This document shows, piece by piece, positions 7,302 through 15,987 of a stretch of 64,000 bases of DNA. The DNA lies in NCBI RefSeq assembly GCF_029714325.1, contig NZ_CP121666.1:2356001-2420000 (forward strand), given 5' to 3'. Position numbers and translations under genes: made by a program. The number at the start of each line of letters is the position of its first letter. Positions within the stretch are counted from its first letter, which is position 1. Under the pieces are notes generated by a model. That model saw nothing but the letters and a program-made list of their open reading frames with translations, had not been told where the DNA came from and ran no database searches. This DNA comes from Bradyrhizobium sp. CB1717 (lineage in GTDB: Bacteria > Pseudomonadota > Alphaproteobacteria > Rhizobiales > Xanthobacteraceae).

Positions 7302-8725
7302 AGCACCTTCCCCGGATTCATGATGCCGAGCGGATCGAGCATCGCCTTGATCGACCGCATCAGCTCGATCGCGGTCTTGTCCTTCACCTCGGGCAGCTCG
7401 TCGCGCTTCAGCACGCCGATGCCGTGCTCGGCCGAGATCGAGCCGCCCATGCGCAGCACGATCTCGAACACCACGGCGTTCATCTCGTGCCAGCGCGCCA
7501 GAAAGTCGGCGGTGTTGGCGCCGATCGGCTGGCTGACATTGTAGTGCAGATTGCCGTCGCCGAGATGGCCGAACGGCACCGGCCGCGCGCCGGGGATCAG
7601 CTTGACGACGGCGGCATCGGCCTCCGCTATGAAGGCAGGCACGGCGGCGACGGGCACGGAGATGTCGTGCTTGATCGAGCCGCCCTCGGGCTTCTGCGCC
7701 GCCGACATTTCCTCGCGCAGCTTCCAGAAATTGTTGCGCTGGGCGAGGCTGGCCGCGATCACGGCGTCGTCGACGATCTCCTCCTCCATGGCGCGGCCGA
7801 GGATCGTCTCCAGCGGCGTGCGGGAATCGTCACCGGGAGAGGACAATTCCATCAGCACGTACCAGGGATGCTTCTCGGCAAGCGGATCGCGCACGTCGAT
7901 GCCGTGGCGGACCGAGAAATCGACCGCCATCTCCGAGAGCAATTCAAAACTCGTCAGCGCGTTGGCGGCTTCGCCCTGTGCGATCGTCAGCAGCTTCAAG
8001 GCCGCCTCGGGCGATTTCAGCCCGACGAAGGCGGTCTCGACCGCCTTCGGCTTCGGAAACAGTTTCAGCGTCGCCGCCGTGATGATGCCGAGCGTGCCTT
8101 CCGCTCCGATGAAGAGGTTGTGCAGATTGTAGCCGGTGTTGTCCTTCTTCAGCTTCGACAGCACGTTGAGCACACGCCCGTCGGCGAGCACCACTTCCAG
8201 CCCCAGCGCCATCTCGCGCGCGACGCCATAGGCGAGCGCGGCGGTGCCGCCGGCGTTGGTGGAGAGATTGCCGCCGATGGTGCAGCTGCCTTCGGCGCCG
8301 AGCGACAGCGGAAACAGCCGGTCGACGTCGGACGCCTTCTGCTGCGCGATTTGCAGCACCACGCCGGCCTCGCAGGTCATGGTGTTGGAGGCGGTGTCGA
8401 CCTCGCGGATCTTGTCCAGCCGCCGCAGCGACACCACCACCTCGCCATTGTGCGGCGTCTGGCCGCCGACGAGCCCGGTGTTGCCGCCCTGCGGCACCAG
8501 TGCGATTCTGTGTTCTGATGCGAGCTTGCAGATCGCGGAGACTTCCGCGGTCGAGCCCGGGCGCAGCACCAGCGGCGAGCGGCCGTGGAACAAATTGCGC
8601 TCCTCGGTGACGTAAGGCTCGATGTCGGTCGCATCGGTGATGGCGTGGCGCTCGCCGACGATCTTGCGGAATTGTTCGATCAACTCGGGCGCGAGCGGAG
8701 GTGGGGCAGTTTTGTTGATGTTCAT
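7298..8725 (-). CDS. FAD-binding oxidase/dehydrogenase, D-2-hydroxyacid type
   Basis: A 475-residue member of the GlcD/D-2-hydroxyglutarate dehydrogenase family (FAD_binding_4 plus FAD-oxidase C-terminal domain). The FAD pyrophosphate loop is PQGGNTGLVGG near residue 80. The C-terminal catalytic part carries FGHLGDGNLHYN and the late SAEHGIGVLK, whose histidines serve metal binding and proton transfer in the family. The likely reaction is oxidation of a D-2-hydroxy acid to the 2-oxo acid. It lies 18 bp after the Sua5 gene and overlaps the YpeA-like gene by 4 bp, making a three-gene leftward operon. Confidence 0.9.
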   Translation of the reverse strand: MNINKTAPPPLAPELIEQFRKIVGERHAITDATDIEPYVTEERNLFHGRSPLVLRPGSTAEVSAICKLASEHRIALVPQGGNTGLVGGQTPHNGEVVVSLRRLDKIREVDTASNTMTCEAGVVLQIAQQKASDVDRLFPLSLGAEGSCTIGGNLSTNAGGTAALAYGVAREMALGLEVVLADGRVLNVLSKLKKDNTGYNLHNLFIGAEGTLGIITAATLKLFPKPKAVETAFVGLKSPEAALKLLTIAQGEAANALTSFELLSEMAVDFSVRHGIDVRDPLAEKHPWYVLMELSSPGDDSRTPLETILGRAMEEEIVDDAVIAASLAQRNNFWKLREEMSAAQKPEGGSIKHDISVPVAAVPAFIAEADAAVVKLIPGARPVPFGHLGDGNLHYNVSQPIGANTADFLARWHEMNAVVFEIVLRMGGSISAEHGIGVLKRDELPEVKDKTAIELMRSIKAMLDPLGIMNPGKVL

Positions 8726-8743
8726 CGTCTCGTCTCTTCGCTC

Positions 8744-9751
8744 TTATCGTGCCACCGCAGCGCGCCGCAGTCGGTCATTGATCGCTTCGCCCAGCCCTTC
8801 CTCGGGGATCGACATGACGGCGATCGCCTTCGGCGCCTTCGCATCGAGGGTACGAAGATAGCCGAACAGATTGGCGGCGGCTTCATCGAGATCACCGGCG
8901 GGCGACAAATTCATGACAGCCGCGGCAGCATCAACGCCGGGCAGGTGCGAAGGACCGAACGCGAGCAGCGCTTCATCAGGCGCAACGTCCTGCGCGCGGA
9001 GCCGCACATTGGCGCGCGGCGCGTAATGCGAGGCCAGCATGCCCGGCGCCAGCGGCTGGCTGTCGTCGCTGCCGGCCTCAACAGGCGGTCGCGCCAGGGC
9101 TGCGCCGAGCACCCCCTCGATCCGCTCACGCGACAATCCTCCGGGCCGAAGCAGCATCGGCGCATCGAAGCAGCCGACAATCGTCGATTCGACGCCGACG
9201 TCGACCGGCCCGCCGTCGACGATGAGGTCAATCCGCCCCGCAAGGTCGCTTTCAACATGGGCGGCCAGCGTCGGCGAGACGTGACCGGAGATGTTGGCGG
9301 ACGGCGCCACCACCGCTCCGCCAAAGGCGCGCAGGATCGCCTGCGCCACCGGGTGGGCGGGAATGCGGATCGCGACGGTGTCGAGACCTGCGGTGGCGAG
9401 ATCCGCCACCGGGCAGTCCTCCGTCTTCGGCACCACCAGGGTCAGCGGCCCCGGCCAGAACGCCTCCGCAAGGTTCAAGGCGCGCGCGTCGAACCGGCCG
9501 ATCCGGCGCGCAGCGGCGATATCAGGCACATGCGCGATCAGCGGATTGAAGGCCGGCCGCCCCTTGGCGCCGTAGATATGGGCGACAGCCGTGGCATTGG
9601 CGGCATCTGCGCCGAGCCCGTAGACCGTCTCGGTCGGGAACGCGACCAGCCCGCCGGCCGCGAGCGTCCGGGCGGCGGCCCCGGCGGCGGCCTCGCCGGC
9701 CGGTAAAATCAGCGTTTCAAGACCCGTTTTCACAGGGACAAAATTCCTCAT
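8744..9751 (-). CDS. L-threonylcarbamoyladenylate synthase (Sua5 type)
   Basis: A 335-residue Sua5 protein: an N-terminal YrdC domain (FPTETVYGLGADA, KGRPAFNPL, VVAPSANISGHVSP) followed by the extra C-terminal Sua5 domain (PGMLASHYAP linker, then an alternating fold). It makes threonylcarbamoyl-AMP from threonine, bicarbonate and ATP for t6A37 in ANN-decoding tRNAs. The ATG at 9751 is preferred because the upstream codons overlap the tRNA-Pro region. It heads the operon with the FAD oxidase and YpeA-type acetyltransferase. Confidence 0.93.
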   Translation of the reverse strand: MRNFVPVKTGLETLILPAGEAAAGAAARTLAAGGLVAFPTETVYGLGADAANATAVAHIYGAKGRPAFNPLIAHVPDIAAARRIGRFDARALNLAEAFWPGPLTLVVPKTEDCPVADLATAGLDTVAIRIPAHPVAQAILRAFGGAVVAPSANISGHVSPTLAAHVESDLAGRIDLIVDGGPVDVGVESTIVGCFDAPMLLRPGGLSRERIEGVLGAALARPPVEAGSDDSQPLAPGMLASHYAPRANVRLRAQDVAPDEALLAFGPSHLPGVDAAAAVMNLSPAGDLDEAAANLFGYLRTLDAKAPKAIAVMSIPEEGLGEAINDRLRRAAVAR

Positions 9752-9801
9752 CTCGGCCGCTTGCGGTGCGCCAAACCCGACGCTATAAGCCGCCTTCTTG
9801 T

Positions 9802-9878
9802 CGGAGTGTGGCTCAGCCCGGTAGAGCACTGCGTTCGGGACGCAGGGGTCGCAGGTTCGAATCCTGCCACTCCGACCA
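9802..9878 (+). tRNA. tRNA-Pro (anticodon CGG)
   Basis: The 77-nt cloverleaf has acceptor arms CGGAGTG and CACTCCG, then A and an encoded CCA. The anticodon arm is CTGCG-TTCGGGA-CGCAG, giving anticodon CGG for CCG codons. The T arm contains GTTCGAATC. The gene is intact. A tyrosine integrase starts the island about 300 bp downstream, so the 3' end of this tRNA is the likely attachment site; I found no second copy of the 3' end in the window. Confidence 0.97.
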
Positions 9879-9951
9879 TTATTTCAAGTACTTATAGTTT
9901 CGATGTTTTTTGGGCGCAATGAAATGCGCAATGATTTGGGGCACGGCAGCC

Positions 9952-10164
9952 ATGCCGGTCGATCTTAAGGCTTAGGCCCAAGACGTCGAGGAGCCGATCA
10001 AGCAGATCCGCGACGATCTCGCGCCGCTGGAAGCCGGGAAAATGACGATCGGGGAACGCGAGGGACATGGGCCTTGGCGGGATGCCACGCAGGACATGAT
10101 CAAGCATCACAAGTCCTCCCTCCGAACCTACGAGCTTATTTTGGCTGACGCCGGGCGCGAATAG
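9952..10164 (+). pseudogene. Small ORF interrupted by an amber codon
   Basis: Reading from the ATG at 9952 gives MPVDLKA, then TAG, then about 62 further sense codons in the same frame (AQDVEEPIKQIRDDLA ... LILADAGRE) before a TAG at 10162. The second part has protein-like composition: basic and acidic residues alternate as in a helix. I read it as a small rhizobial gene with a nonsense mutation at codon 8, or as an arm of the island's attachment region. No function is known. Confidence 0.4.
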
Positions 10165-10186
10165 CGCGCGGCGAATAGAGTACAGC

Positions 10187-11443
10187 TCAGCGCCTTCCTC
10201 CAAAAGCCTCAGCAGCCTCTTCTTGGAAATCCGGGTGATGGTGGCCATAGTTGGCTTCCAGCTGCTCTACGGTCATCCCAAGCCAGCCAGCGGCTTCCCA
10301 CATGTCGACGCCTGCCTGCATGAGCCAAGTTGCCGCAGTGTGGCGCAACGAGTGGCGAACCACGTCATCGCCCAGCCCCGCATCCTCCAGAATTCCTTCC
10401 CAAGCCGACCTGATCTTGCCGGCAAGCGGCTGGCCATCGTGGATGCGGTTGACGACGAACCGAATCTGCTCACCGTTCTTCATGACGCCCGCCGCTCTGA
10501 ATTCGGAGGAACGCATCTCGTCGATCTTCTGCCAGCGGACTAGGTGAGGGCGCAGCCGGCTGGCGATCTTCGCAGGCGGGCGTCGCTTCTTGGTCGACCG
10601 CTCCAAGGCCCCCTTACCTTGGTACACCATCGCGTCCAGATTCATCCAAGGATGAGTCGTTGTCGGCAGCCACTGTGTGCGGCGGATCGTCTCTTCGCGG
10701 CGCGCACTGTAAATACCGACCAAGGTGAAGCGCGCCGCCGGATAGCGACGGCGGATGATCCACCGCTCGCGTCTCAAGAGCTTGCCATCTTCACCCCGTT
10801 TCCAGGTCTCTCGCTCATTGTCCCACACGTAACCGATCGCTGCACCAAGCAAGCGAGCGGCTTCATTGCGCGTCAGCCATCGTTGGCGCCCCTCTGCCTT
10901 TGGAGGCAGGGTGATCTTTGGGACCACGCTCAGTGTGTGCTCTGCGTGATAGGCGTTGACCGCAGCCCGCAAATCCTCAAGTCGGCGTCGCGCGGTCTGA
11001 TCCGAGACCGAGCTGTTGCGGGGCTTGATGCCTGCCTTTCTGTTGTTCTCGTTCAGCGTACCAGTAGACCAGTCTACGAAATCGCGGCAGAGCTGGGCCT
11101 TGAGTTCGCTGACCGTCTTGTCGCCAAAAAAGTTGTTGAGGTCGAGCAAGCGAATGAGCAGCAGATCGTGTTGTGCCCACGCGCGTTGGTCGCTCTTATC
11201 CTTGGGGCGCTTTGAAATTTCGTATGCAGTGAGAACATCAGCTATGGCGAGGGCGCCCGGGTCAGTGGCACCGATTGTACTAGTATGCCGCCCGCCGATG
11301 TAGGTTTCGAGTGCCTTCGCAGCGCCATCAATGTCGTCGCGGCAGCAGCCTGTGCGGATCTGCCGGCCGCGGTCGAGGATGATCCAGGTCTCATCGTCCT
11401 CTCGGAACCAGAGTCGTGGTGGCTTGGCTTTGCGGCCCGGCAT
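10187..11443 (-). CDS. Tyrosine recombinase/integrase of the island
   Basis: A 418-residue phage-type integrase. Active-site features: Arg in GIYSARREET (about residue 246), HxxR in HSLRHTAATW (about residue 364), a late His region and the nucleophile Tyr in NYGHHHPD (about residue 398). The N-terminus has a core-binding SAM-like region. It lies next to tRNA-Pro and points toward it, the usual layout of a tRNA-targeting island. The reading frame is complete, so excision may still be possible. Confidence 0.92.
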   Translation of the reverse strand: MPGRKAKPPRLWFREDDETWIILDRGRQIRTGCCRDDIDGAAKALETYIGGRHTSTIGATDPGALAIADVLTAYEISKRPKDKSDQRAWAQHDLLLIRLLDLNNFFGDKTVSELKAQLCRDFVDWSTGTLNENNRKAGIKPRNSSVSDQTARRRLEDLRAAVNAYHAEHTLSVVPKITLPPKAEGRQRWLTRNEAARLLGAAIGYVWDNERETWKRGEDGKLLRRERWIIRRRYPAARFTLVGIYSARREETIRRTQWLPTTTHPWMNLDAMVYQGKGALERSTKKRRPPAKIASRLRPHLVRWQKIDEMRSSEFRAAGVMKNGEQIRFVVNRIHDGQPLAGKIRSAWEGILEDAGLGDDVVRHSLRHTAATWLMQAGVDMWEAAGWLGMTVEQLEANYGHHHPDFQEEAAEAFGGRR

Positions 11444-11679
11444 GACGGCTTGACCAGTTTGCGGATGGCACGAGGGGTAGTCAGATCCTTGCCTGCAACT
11501 TTGGCGATTTCAAGAGTCCCAGCCGCTACTGCCCTTCGCAATGATGATAATGTCAATGGACCTTGCGGAAAAAATACAGCGACAGCCTCAATAAGGGTCA
11601 TTACCTCGTCCTCTCCCCATTGGGCGGGATCGGGGCGTGCTTTAACGCGGGCGAGCTTGTCGGTGTTACGCTTGCGCAT
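11242..11679 (-). CDS. Excisionase-like helix-turn-helix protein
   Basis: The first 85 residues look like the short HTH proteins that precede integrases in rhizobial islands: MTLIEAVAVFFPQGPLTLSS, then RAVAAGTLEIAKVAGKDLTT. They have a winged-helix pattern in which a parameter-like strand follows the recognition helix. The rest of the frame (about 60 residues) overlaps the integrase start by 201 bp and has shuffled composition, so the true 3' end may have been displaced by a small indel. An internal start at 11601 (MTLIEAV) is possible. The probable role is to direct excision. Confidence 0.6.
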   Translation of the reverse strand: MRKRNTDKLARVKARPDPAQWGEDEVMTLIEAVAVFFPQGPLTLSSLRRAVAAGTLEIAKVAGKDLTTPRAIRKLVKPSCRAAKPSHHDSGSERTMRPGSSSTAAGRSAQAAAATTLMALRRHSKPTSAGGILVQSVPLTRAPSP

Positions 11680-11829
11680 CTGTTGGCCGGTTCTCTCGGC
11701 TTCATGAGACCTTTGCCTCGACCGTTCGGTTCAGCGGTACGCGAAATCTGTTCTTTCGGGCAGCTTAGTGCCTTTGGCTGTGCGGCGATCGGCGACTTTG
11801 GAGTGCAAATCGGACGACTTAGCACACGA

Positions 11830-11997
11830 GGTTCGCAGCTCCGAACCGTCAGTAACTTCGATTGCGGCCCTCGATAGCGACCGATGAGGACCCCGCCTGC
11901 CTCGGTGTTGTTCTCGGGAGCTCCTGAGTAGCGCTCGATCCTGCCGACGACCGACACGTCGATTGCGACAAGCGGGAGGCCCAGCACGGAAGATCAT
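11830..11997 (-). pseudogene. Cap3 (JAB deubiquitinase-like) remnant
   Basis: An ATG at 11997 overlaps the Cap2 stop (ATGA), the normal Cap2-Cap3 junction of type II CBASS. That frame gives MIFRAGPPACR and then loses sense. The neighbouring frame gives LVAIDVSVVGRIERYS followed by NNTEAGGVLIGRYRG, which is the strand leading into a JAB/MPN fold (E..GG.L.G.R). The required HxH...S...D zinc site is absent and the frame decays within about 20 codons. The gene therefore has a frameshift and a missing C-terminal two thirds. The island recombination module lies directly downstream, so truncation may date from its arrival. Confidence 0.6.
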
Positions 11998-13676
11998 TGC
12001 GGTTGGCAGGCTGGGCATTCGGGCGCAGTCGTCAGGTTCATGTCGTTGACCTTGAAGCAGCGATCTCGGTCGAGGACGCGGGTCCGAAAACGATGCCTAG
12101 GATCGCCACTGTTCCATGCCAGGACTAGGTCTAATGCTAAGGCCGAGGCCGAAATGGACGCTGAGACTGGAAACGGGGCGAACAATCCGTCGCCGCATGC
12201 CGGATTGCGGCGCAGTTCGTTGTCCGCGCCAGGCCGGATAACCCGGTATCGTGGCTCGCCCGACAGTTTTGGCTTCTGACATTTGAAGCAGCCATGGTCT
12301 GGCCCATCGCAAAGCAGCGCCTGGGCAGCGCCGCCATTGCCGGCGATCCACACATGAAGGACGGGCGGAAAAGCCGGCCGGTTGGCGACAGCATGATGGT
12401 TCAGTGCAATAGAAAACGCCTCCTCACCGGTGGCATCGATGATGAGATCTGCACTTGATAGGGATTTCAGGATCGCGCGGGCATCGCGCGCGCGGCTTTC
12501 GACGACGACGTGAGGCAGTTGACCGCGGATGTACTCAGCACATCCGTCCGCTTTGAACTGACCCAGAAAGGCCATCCCGAGCAGATGTCGCCCCAGATTG
12601 GCCGGCCCCAATCTGTCGCAATCAACAAGTGTGAGGCATCCGCCGAGCGTGCCCGCGCCACTTTGCGCAAGGTTGTACGAGAGAAAACTGCCGATGGTCC
12701 CGCACCCGACCAGCACGATGCTTTTACCCGCGAGGCTGGTGACGGTGCCGAGGTTGCGCTGATAAAGAAAGCGTTCGTCGATCGGCGAACCCAGATAGCG
12801 TTTGATCGCCACATCCTCTGTATACTCCAGCAAGAGTTTCGGCAGGGCCGATTTGCGGGACTGCATGAATTCAGGGCGATCGAAGAGTTTAGGGATCTGG
12901 ATCTCGGCGATGCATGTGGCATTGCGAGCGCAAATTGCGATCCAGCGAGCAAGACCCAATCCCGCCTGCAGTGCCGGGTCAAGCTCGGACCCTGCGCCGA
13001 TCTTGTCGAGGAAAGCTGCGAGGTCTCGGAGGTTTCGCGGCAGAGCGCCGCCATCTGCACTGAGATCGCGATTAATCCGCACGACCCGACAGGGGGTTGT
13101 GCGAGGAAGTGGCTTGGTGCCCCGGTTAGCTTGATGCATCGCAAGGAGGGATGGTGCGAGGCCGTCTTCGGCCGCGAGTACCAATGTCTCTCGAGCCGTT
13201 CCCGAAAGGGCGACGTCGAATATCTTGCCATCGCCTTGGAAGTCGATCGGCAGATCAACAAGGATCGCGGGACCATCGGCCCAGTACTGGCTGAATTCAT
13301 CGATGAAATCGACGTCGGAACGTCCGCGAAGCCCGTCACCTAGCACTTTTTCTGCCAACCTGAGGCAATGCAGAACTGTCCCGCCGGGATCGTAGCGATC
13401 GAACACCATGGCGTTCTGAGCGACGTAGCAAACCATGCCGTCTGGTCCGATCAGATGCGGCGTGCGCTTACCTTCAGCTTTCCCGCGCGACAGCAATTTG
13501 ATGATTGGTAAGTCGACAAAATCGAGATCGTGAATCTCGATCGAAACGACTGCCTCCAGCCCATGTCGTTCGATGCGGCCGACATAGTATGGGTGCGCAC
13601 TCTTGCTCCAATCTCTCTTGAAGCTCTCCTGCTTTAGTGCGGCATCAATAGAACGAAGTGCTTCCTGCTCATCCAC
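11994..13676 (-). CDS. cap2: Cap2: fused E2/E1-like conjugation enzyme of type II CBASS
   Basis: A 560-residue protein with an N-terminal E2-like domain (catalytic Cys in DGMVCYVAQ, about residue 82, followed by DRYDPGGTVLHCLR) and a C-terminal ThiF/E1 domain. The E1 part has the nucleotide loop VGCGTIGSF (about residue 322), zinc cysteine pairs in CFKCQK and CPACQPQ, and the probable adenylation-linked Cys in NPACGDGLF (about residue 492). Cap2 links the C-terminus of the cyclase to a target and so primes it. The GTG start overlaps the end of the cyclase gene by 8 bp. Confidence 0.9.
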   Translation of the reverse strand: MDEQEALRSIDAALKQESFKRDWSKSAHPYYVGRIERHGLEAVVSIEIHDLDFVDLPIIKLLSRGKAEGKRTPHLIGPDGMVCYVAQNAMVFDRYDPGGTVLHCLRLAEKVLGDGLRGRSDVDFIDEFSQYWADGPAILVDLPIDFQGDGKIFDVALSGTARETLVLAAEDGLAPSLLAMHQANRGTKPLPRTTPCRVVRINRDLSADGGALPRNLRDLAAFLDKIGAGSELDPALQAGLGLARWIAICARNATCIAEIQIPKLFDRPEFMQSRKSALPKLLLEYTEDVAIKRYLGSPIDERFLYQRNLGTVTSLAGKSIVLVGCGTIGSFLSYNLAQSGAGTLGGCLTLVDCDRLGPANLGRHLLGMAFLGQFKADGCAEYIRGQLPHVVVESRARDARAILKSLSSADLIIDATGEEAFSIALNHHAVANRPAFPPVLHVWIAGNGGAAQALLCDGPDHGCFKCQKPKLSGEPRYRVIRPGADNELRRNPACGDGLFAPFPVSASISASALALDLVLAWNSGDPRHRFRTRVLDRDRCFKVNDMNLTTAPECPACQPQ

Positions 13677-14832
13677 TGGTCGACCGTCCTACGGCCGGCG
13701 CCGGTGTGATGATCGCGGGTGCCGCCGCGATCGCCGCGGCAGCCGCAGAATGGACCTTGACCAGATCAGGACGGTTCGGGATCCGTTCGCCGAAGATGGT
13801 TTTCAACCGCGTTACCGCGACGTCGGCGTGGTAGCAGTGGTTGATCGCATCGTTCAGCTGCTCATGCATTTCGTTGGCGGCCTTGATGGCTTGCCTGCGC
13901 TGCGCGGGTGTCCATGACGTTCCGAGGACTTCCTCCGGATCTGCTGGATTTACGATCTGGCCCGCGAACATACCCGAGAGGCGCGAAGCGATTTCAAGCA
14001 GCGCAAGATCATCGCGGCGAGGGATCCGAACATTGCCGACCTCCTCGAAGGTTTCGAACGCGCACGCCATAAGGATGATCGAGGATAGGTGATCAAGCAA
14101 ATGATGATCCCGCCAGGCTTTCAGGTACCGGCATTCGCGGCGGAGGAGCTCGCCATAGAAGTCGACAGCATTGAGAAACCAATCGTGGATCTTGCGCGGA
14201 TCTGACGGTTTCCAGTTATCCTTGCGATGCGCCAGCAAAACCTTGTCGGAATCGACCTGGTCCCAGCGGTCGATCCGCATCTTCCGGGAACTCATAAAGT
14301 CGATCGTATCTTCGGAGTCAGCGATCGCCTGATCCATCGCGACTTTTGTAAGGCGGCTGAATTGATCGTCAGGGATCGCATACAGAGGAACATCAACATG
14401 GAGGCAATCGTCGATGATCACCCGCGCGCAGGTGTCTTTTTCTTCAAAGCCCTTCCACTTCTCGCGCTTAATCAGAGCCATCAGCGCGGCGTCGACGATG
14501 GCAAAGTAAATCTTGGCAGCGTCCGCCGGGCCGTTGCCCTTGATGAACGTCATGGGAAGATAAAGGCCGTCATCCACGTCCATCTGCTGCGGCGGCATCC
14601 AAGCGCGCCGGTTGAGGAGCTTGTATGCCTCGCTGCCCTGCGTGAAAAAGCGGGGGATGATCTGTTTTTTGAGAAGTCGCTTGGTCTCGCTGGCGATCAC
14701 TGCCCTGAGATGCTCCCGGATCTTCTTTTTTGCGATCTTGAGCTTGCCCTGCTCGTGGTCCAAGAGTTCAAGCTTCGATAAGAGGTCGACGCCCCCATTG
14801 GCGCCATGAAGCAGCTTTTCGACATTGGCCAT
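13669..14832 (-). CDS. CD-NTase, DncV-like (type II CBASS cyclase)
   Basis: A 387-residue cyclic-dinucleotide synthase of the DncV-like clade. The nucleotidyltransferase core shows GS in TQGSEAYK (about residue 67), the metal pair in PPQQMDVDDGLYLPM (about residue 86) and a third acid in HVDVPLYAI (about residue 145). The last 30 residues are Ala/Pro-rich and end in glycine, the form expected of a tail that Cap2 activates and conjugates. On phage infection such enzymes make cGAMP or a relative to fire the effector. It is the first gene of the leftward cyclase-Cap2-Cap3 unit. The product nucleotide is not deducible by eye. Confidence 0.9.
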   Translation of the reverse strand: MANVEKLLHGANGGVDLLSKLELLDHEQGKLKIAKKKIREHLRAVIASETKRLLKKQIIPRFFTQGSEAYKLLNRRAWMPPQQMDVDDGLYLPMTFIKGNGPADAAKIYFAIVDAALMALIKREKWKGFEEKDTCARVIIDDCLHVDVPLYAIPDDQFSRLTKVAMDQAIADSEDTIDFMSSRKMRIDRWDQVDSDKVLLAHRKDNWKPSDPRKIHDWFLNAVDFYGELLRRECRYLKAWRDHHLLDHLSSIILMACAFETFEEVGNVRIPRRDDLALLEIASRLSGMFAGQIVNPADPEEVLGTSWTPAQRRQAIKAANEMHEQLNDAINHCYHADVAVTRLKTIFGERIPNRPDLVKVHSAAAAAIAAAPAIITPAPAVGRSTSG

Positions 14833-14968
14833 CGGGCCGCACCTTTCTGTTCGCAGCTCTTTGCCACCGGCGGCTCTTCAATCCGAGGGGAGGACGACTT
14901 TCCGTCCAGCGGCACGAATCGATGGCTAAAGCTGTATTATAAGGCTTTCAGATTGGCTGGAGAACGAA
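14833..14968. promoter_or_regulatory. Divergent promoter region of the type II CBASS
   Basis: A 136-bp gap separates the cyclase start (leftward) from the capV start (rightward), so both promoters must lie here. AT-rich stretches near 14935-14965 (GCTGTATTATAAGGC) resemble a -10 region for capV. I could not identify an operator with confidence. Confidence 0.45.
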
Positions 14969-15982
14969 TTGGAAACAAAATCCACAAAAAATAAGAAGTT
15001 TCAGATACTTGCCCTTAGTGGCGGCGGCTATTTGGGCCTCTATTCGTGCGATATCCTAGCGCGTCTGGAGGAAAGGGCCGGCAGGCCCATCGGAAGCTGC
15101 TTTGATTTGATCGCCGGAACGTCTGTCGGCGGCATTCTTGCTGCAGGAGTTGCGCTTGAAGTGCCGGCGTCCCGCATGCGCGCTCTGTTTATTGAACGGG
15201 GGCAGAGCATCTTTTCGGCGCGACCGCGGCCAAGCCTGGGATGGCTAGATGCCGGTCGATCGTTGTTCAGCTCGAAGTATGACGGGAAAGCCCTGCAGAG
15301 CGTAGTCACCGAAATCATCGGCGATCAGACGACGATGGCCGCCTGCAAGCATCGTCTCATCATCCCAACGGTGAATATGACCAAGGGGAGCGTGCAGATG
15401 TTCAAGACCGGCCATCATCCGGACTTCACGCTCGATCCCAAGCGGCGGCTTGTCGATGTTGTGATGGCGACGAGTGCCGCTCCCACTTATTTTCCCTTGG
15501 CCGAGATCGGCAACGCGCACTATGCCGATGGTGGCCTGGTGGCAAATGCCCCGGATCAATGTGCCCTGCACGAAGCAACGCATTTCCTGGGCCAGGATAT
15601 GCATCACATATCGATCTTGAGCATCGGGACGACTTCAACTGGATTTTCGCTCAAGCGATCGCTCGGCCGCAATTTCGGTAGCGCAAAATGGATGACGCGG
15701 GGCCGTTTGTTGAGGACTATCGTGTCCTCCCAGCAGCAGTTGGTTGATTACATGTTGCGCCATCAATTGGGCGATCGCTATCTGAGGATCGATGCTACGC
15801 AATCGGAAGAGCAGCAGGCCGATCTAGCCTTGGACGTTGCGAATGCCGATGCTCAAGGAACTCTGCTGGGGCTGGCAGAAGGCAGCTTCCAGAAGGTCGC
15901 TGCCGATCCGAGGCTTCCGCATTTTCTGCAACATATGCCGGATTCGCCCGAATTTCCGGGCGCGGCCTTGGCGACGCGATAA
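14969..15982 (+). CDS. capV: CapV: patatin-like phospholipase effector of CBASS
   Basis: A 337-residue patatin-fold protein. The oxyanion loop SGGGYLG is at about residue 17, the nucleophile motif GTSVG at about residue 51 and the partner aspartate in YADGGLVAN at about residue 186. In CBASS such enzymes are switched on by the cyclic dinucleotide and degrade the inner membrane. The start is a TTG with GGAG eight bases upstream. CapV normally leads the same operon as the cyclase; here it is divergent, which is less usual but keeps it adjacent. Confidence 0.9.
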   Translation: METKSTKNKKFQILALSGGGYLGLYSCDILARLEERAGRPIGSCFDLIAGTSVGGILAAGVALEVPASRMRALFIERGQSIFSARPRPSLGWLDAGRSLFSSKYDGKALQSVVTEIIGDQTTMAACKHRLIIPTVNMTKGSVQMFKTGHHPDFTLDPKRRLVDVVMATSAAPTYFPLAEIGNAHYADGGLVANAPDQCALHEATHFLGQDMHHISILSIGTTSTGFSLKRSLGRNFGSAKWMTRGRLLRTIVSSQQQLVDYMLRHQLGDRYLRIDATQSEEQQADLALDVANADAQGTLLGLAEGSFQKVAADPRLPHFLQHMPDSPEFPGAALATR

Positions 15983-15987
15983 ATCGT

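Noticed and set aside
7424..8518. Rightward open frame of about 364 codons
   Set aside because: It is antisense to the FAD oxidase and has His/Arg/Gly-rich composition typical of shadow frames.
8585..9706. Rightward open frame of about 373 codons
   Set aside because: It is antisense to the Sua5 gene, and no family pattern is seen.
9892..10248. Leftward frame of 118 codons overlapping the integrase end
   Set aside because: No protein-like motif was found. The plus strand here reads better as the amber-interrupted small ORF.
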